This document shows, one piece after another, positions 62,457 to 64,000 of a stretch of DNA of 64,000 nt; within the stretch, counting starts at the first letter, position 1, and each line of letters opens with the position of its first letter. The stretch comes from Verrucomicrobiaceae bacterium (GTDB lineage Bacteria; Verrucomicrobiota; Verrucomicrobiia; Verrucomicrobiales; Verrucomicrobiaceae). The notes beneath the pieces are model-generated. The model saw nothing but the letters and a program-made list of their open reading frames with translations. It was not told the DNA's origin and searched no databases. Location of the stretch: assembly GCA_016713245.1 (NCBI GenBank), contig JADJPM010000004.1, forward strand, positions 1,240,001-1,304,000, in the 5' to 3' direction. A program made the translations under genes and the position numbers.

Positions 62457-63417
62457 GCGTCCTCCTCCGGCCTGAGAAGATCAAAAACGAGGCCACCAGC
62501 AGCCACTGCACGATGCCAAAGCTGTATTTGATGACTGGAGCGAACTGCTTCGGCGACCAGAAGCCCTCAATCACCGCGGCGAAGGAGGTCATCATCGCCG
62601 CCCCGAGCATCAGCGGCAGCGCCTGACGGCCGGCGAGCACCAGCGCATCTTTACGCAGCATGCGTCCGGGCTTTAAAACCGTGAGGCCAAGGCGAAAACC
62701 GGCCATCGCGGAGATGACCATGCCGGTGAGCTCCAGCGCCGAGTGACCGCTCACCCACAGCAGCAGGCTCTCGGGATCACCGGCATAGCGGATGTAACCG
62801 GCGAGGGCACCAATGTGCAGCCCGTTGAACAGCAGCACGAAGAGCGAGCCCACACCGCCCGCGAGACCACCGGCGAAGGTTTTGAAGTCGATGCCCACAT
62901 TGTTCCAGATGTAGAAGCAGAACATCGCGAAGTCCGAACCGAACTTCCCGCGCAGCGTCTCCACCAGATCGGAGCCGTGGCCATACATCTCCTCCGCCTG
63001 CGCCATGCCATCGGCACCGAGCAGTGCCATCGACCACTCGGGGTAGTGCGGTGTGATCGTGATGAGCACCGTGAGCGGCACATAAAAGATGGCGCTGCAC
63101 CACCAGAACAGCCGCCACTCCTTCCGCACGAGCTGCGGGAAGGTGACGAGCATCATGTTCAGGAAGGCCTCCACGCCGCCCGCGGTGCGTCGCTCGAGGA
63201 TGCGGTAGCCGCGGATGGCCATGTCGTTGAGCTTCTGCGTGAGACGCTGCGGGCTCATGCGATGCTGCGCGACGCTGAGGTCATGGCACACCTGCCGGAA
63301 GGTGGCAGGAAGCTCCACGACATCCGCCTTCGGGTTCGACGACTCGGCGTCATTCATGAGGCGCTCCAGCTTTTGCCAGCGCGGCTCGATTTGTTTCTCG
63401 AATTGAGCGGGAGTCAC
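62446..63417 (-). CDS. Stage II sporulation protein M-like (SpoIIM/DUF95) membrane protein
   Basis: 323 residues. N-terminal soluble helical part (MTPAQFEKQIEPRWQKLERLMNDA), then five or so membrane helices in the last 200 residues, including LFNGLHIGALAGYIRYAG and SGHSALELTGMVISAMAGFRLG, which I recognise as the SpoIIM core pattern. The name comes from Bacillus; sporulation is not implied here. Overlaps DUF4129 by 11 bases and lies five bases from the RDD gene, so the cluster is one operon. Confidence 0.85.
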   Translation of the reverse strand: MTPAQFEKQIEPRWQKLERLMNDAESSNPKADVVELPATFRQVCHDLSVAQHRMSPQRLTQKLNDMAIRGYRILERRTAGGVEAFLNMMLVTFPQLVRKEWRLFWWCSAIFYVPLTVLITITPHYPEWSMALLGADGMAQAEEMYGHGSDLVETLRGKFGSDFAMFCFYIWNNVGIDFKTFAGGLAGGVGSLFVLLFNGLHIGALAGYIRYAGDPESLLLWVSGHSALELTGMVISAMAGFRLGLTVLKPGRMLRKDALVLAGRQALPLMLGAAMMTSFAAVIEGFWSPKQFAPVIKYSFGIVQWLLVASFLIFSGRRRTHAA

Positions 63418-63420
63418 TGG

Positions 63421-63452
63421 ATTTATGATTTACGATTTATGACTGATGATTT
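63421..63452. repeat. Short ATTTATGA/ATTTACGA direct repeats at the RDD gene end
   Basis: Three or four copies of a 9-10 base unit of the type ATTTATGATTTACG in a row, covering the stop codon and last ~8 codons of the RDD gene. Confidence 0.65.
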
Positions 63453-64000
63453 GGGAGCTTCCGGCTCTTGAATCCACATCGCCATGCCAACTAGACGACG
63501 AAGGCCTTCCATGCCCACGGCTTCGGTGAGCGGTTGCAGGATGCCGGAGAGCTCCAGGCGGCGCTCGTCGGACCAGTTCGGGGCTCGTTCGAGGAATTGC
63601 TGCAAGGCGGCCTGCTCCTCGCGGCTCAAAGGTCTCGGCGGAGCACGACGCTCGGCATTCACCGTCGTCTTGGGCAGCGTCACCGGCGGCGGATCGGTGT
63701 AAACCATCACCGTGCCTGCCACGAGATCACCGAGGCGCTGGAAGCGCTTCGTGAAGAGGCAGCTCAAAAAGCCCGTGAGGTAGAGGAAGGGCATGAAGTC
63801 GATCACGCGGAGGAAGTTCCGCAGGATGGCCTGTGAAACCGTCACAGGACCGCCGGTCACGCTCACGACACGCAGCTTCATCCACTTTTGACCCGGCGTG
63901 CAGCCTCGCGAGCTGGCCTCAAAGATCACGTTGTAAAACCAGTTCATCACAAACGTCACCAACATCATCAGTCCCTGCGTCATCTCTGGGCCGATAATAT
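63423..64000 (-). CDS. RDD-family membrane protein, 5' end outside the window
   Basis: The visible 192 residues are open to the right edge, with IIGPE before the first visible methionine (63983), so the start lies beyond 64000. Visible RDD features: TPGQKWMKLRVVSVTGGPVTVSQAILRNFLRVID (second half of the RDD core), two membrane helices, and LGDLVAGTVMVYTD. The C-terminal tail contains SREEQAALQQFLERAPNWSDERRLEL, a DUF-like helical segment, and finishes SSVINRKS, encoded by short-repeat DNA. First gene of the cluster as read; probable inner-membrane protein of unknown function. Confidence 0.85.
   Translation of the reverse strand, partial: IIGPEMTQGLMMLVTFVMNWFYNVIFEASSRGCTPGQKWMKLRVVSVTGGPVTVSQAILRNFLRVIDFMPFLYLTGFLSCLFTKRFQRLGDLVAGTVMVYTDPPPVTLPKTTVNAERRAPPRPLSREEQAALQQFLERAPNWSDERRLELSGILQPLTEAVGMEGLRRLVGMAMWIQEPEAPKSSVINRKS

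Overview
The window reads as chromosomal DNA of a high-GC, Gram-negative bacterium of the Verrucomicrobiota, most like the Prosthecobacter/Verrucomicrobium branch. This placement is inferred from gene content: a secreted sulfatase, a Tat-type Gfo/Idh/MocA oxidoreductase, DUF5069 and DUF5684 proteins, a giant M36 peptidase with beta-helix-type repeats, the DUF177-L32 pair and a MoxR/DUF4350/DUF4129/SpoIIM/RDD cluster. No marker gene in the window allows a species call.

Layout. 1-7.1 kb: cation:proton antiporter, secreted lactonase-like propeller, small secreted proteins, then a co-directional sulfatase and uxaC (polysaccharide and uronate use). 7.1-13.2 kb: an accessory island. A toxin-antitoxin-like pair with a nucleotidyltransferase-like protein sits between the intact uxaC and a second, diverged copy of the uxaC 3' end. 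Behind it are a low-GC, membrane-anchored STAND NTPase with a leucine-rich C-terminus, a helical orphan protein and an 11-copy array of a 21-bp repeat. 13.2-19.3 kb: DUF5069 and ABM-domain proteins with overlapping stop codons, a REP-like palindrome, a transglutaminase-like membrane protein, two paralogous lipoproteins, tRNA-Ala(CGC) and an orphan secretin. 19.4-23.5 kb: a PhoR/PhoB-like two-component system divergent from a glycosyltransferase and a metallophosphoesterase, an arrangement that suggests phosphate-starvation lipid remodelling. 23.5-34.4 kb: a 16-bp minisatellite, an HtrA/DegP protease, a Gfo/Idh/MocA protein and a 2451-residue M36 metallopeptidase with 600-bp internal repeats. 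34.4-45 kb: housekeeping genes (mnmA, rplI, an M20 deacetylase, ruvA, pyrC) mixed with small membrane and secreted proteins. 45-58.3 kb: lipoproteins, an ECF sigma/anti-sigma pair, an AddA-like helicase-nuclease, a YjdM/PhnA-type protein, an SDR, a minimal kinase with a PP2C phosphatase and a TatD hydrolase, pyk, DUF177-rpmF and purQ. 58.4-64 kb: the MoxR-DUF4350-DUF4129-SpoIIM-RDD cluster, running off the right edge.

The best candidate for an undescribed system is the 7.1-12.5 kb island. Its composition differs sharply from its flanks, and the duplicated uxaC end suggests how the first part of it arrived. A second theme is short-unit repeats at gene ends, in two cases supplying the stop codon of the neighbouring gene. 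All assignments come from reading the sequence; no database search was run.
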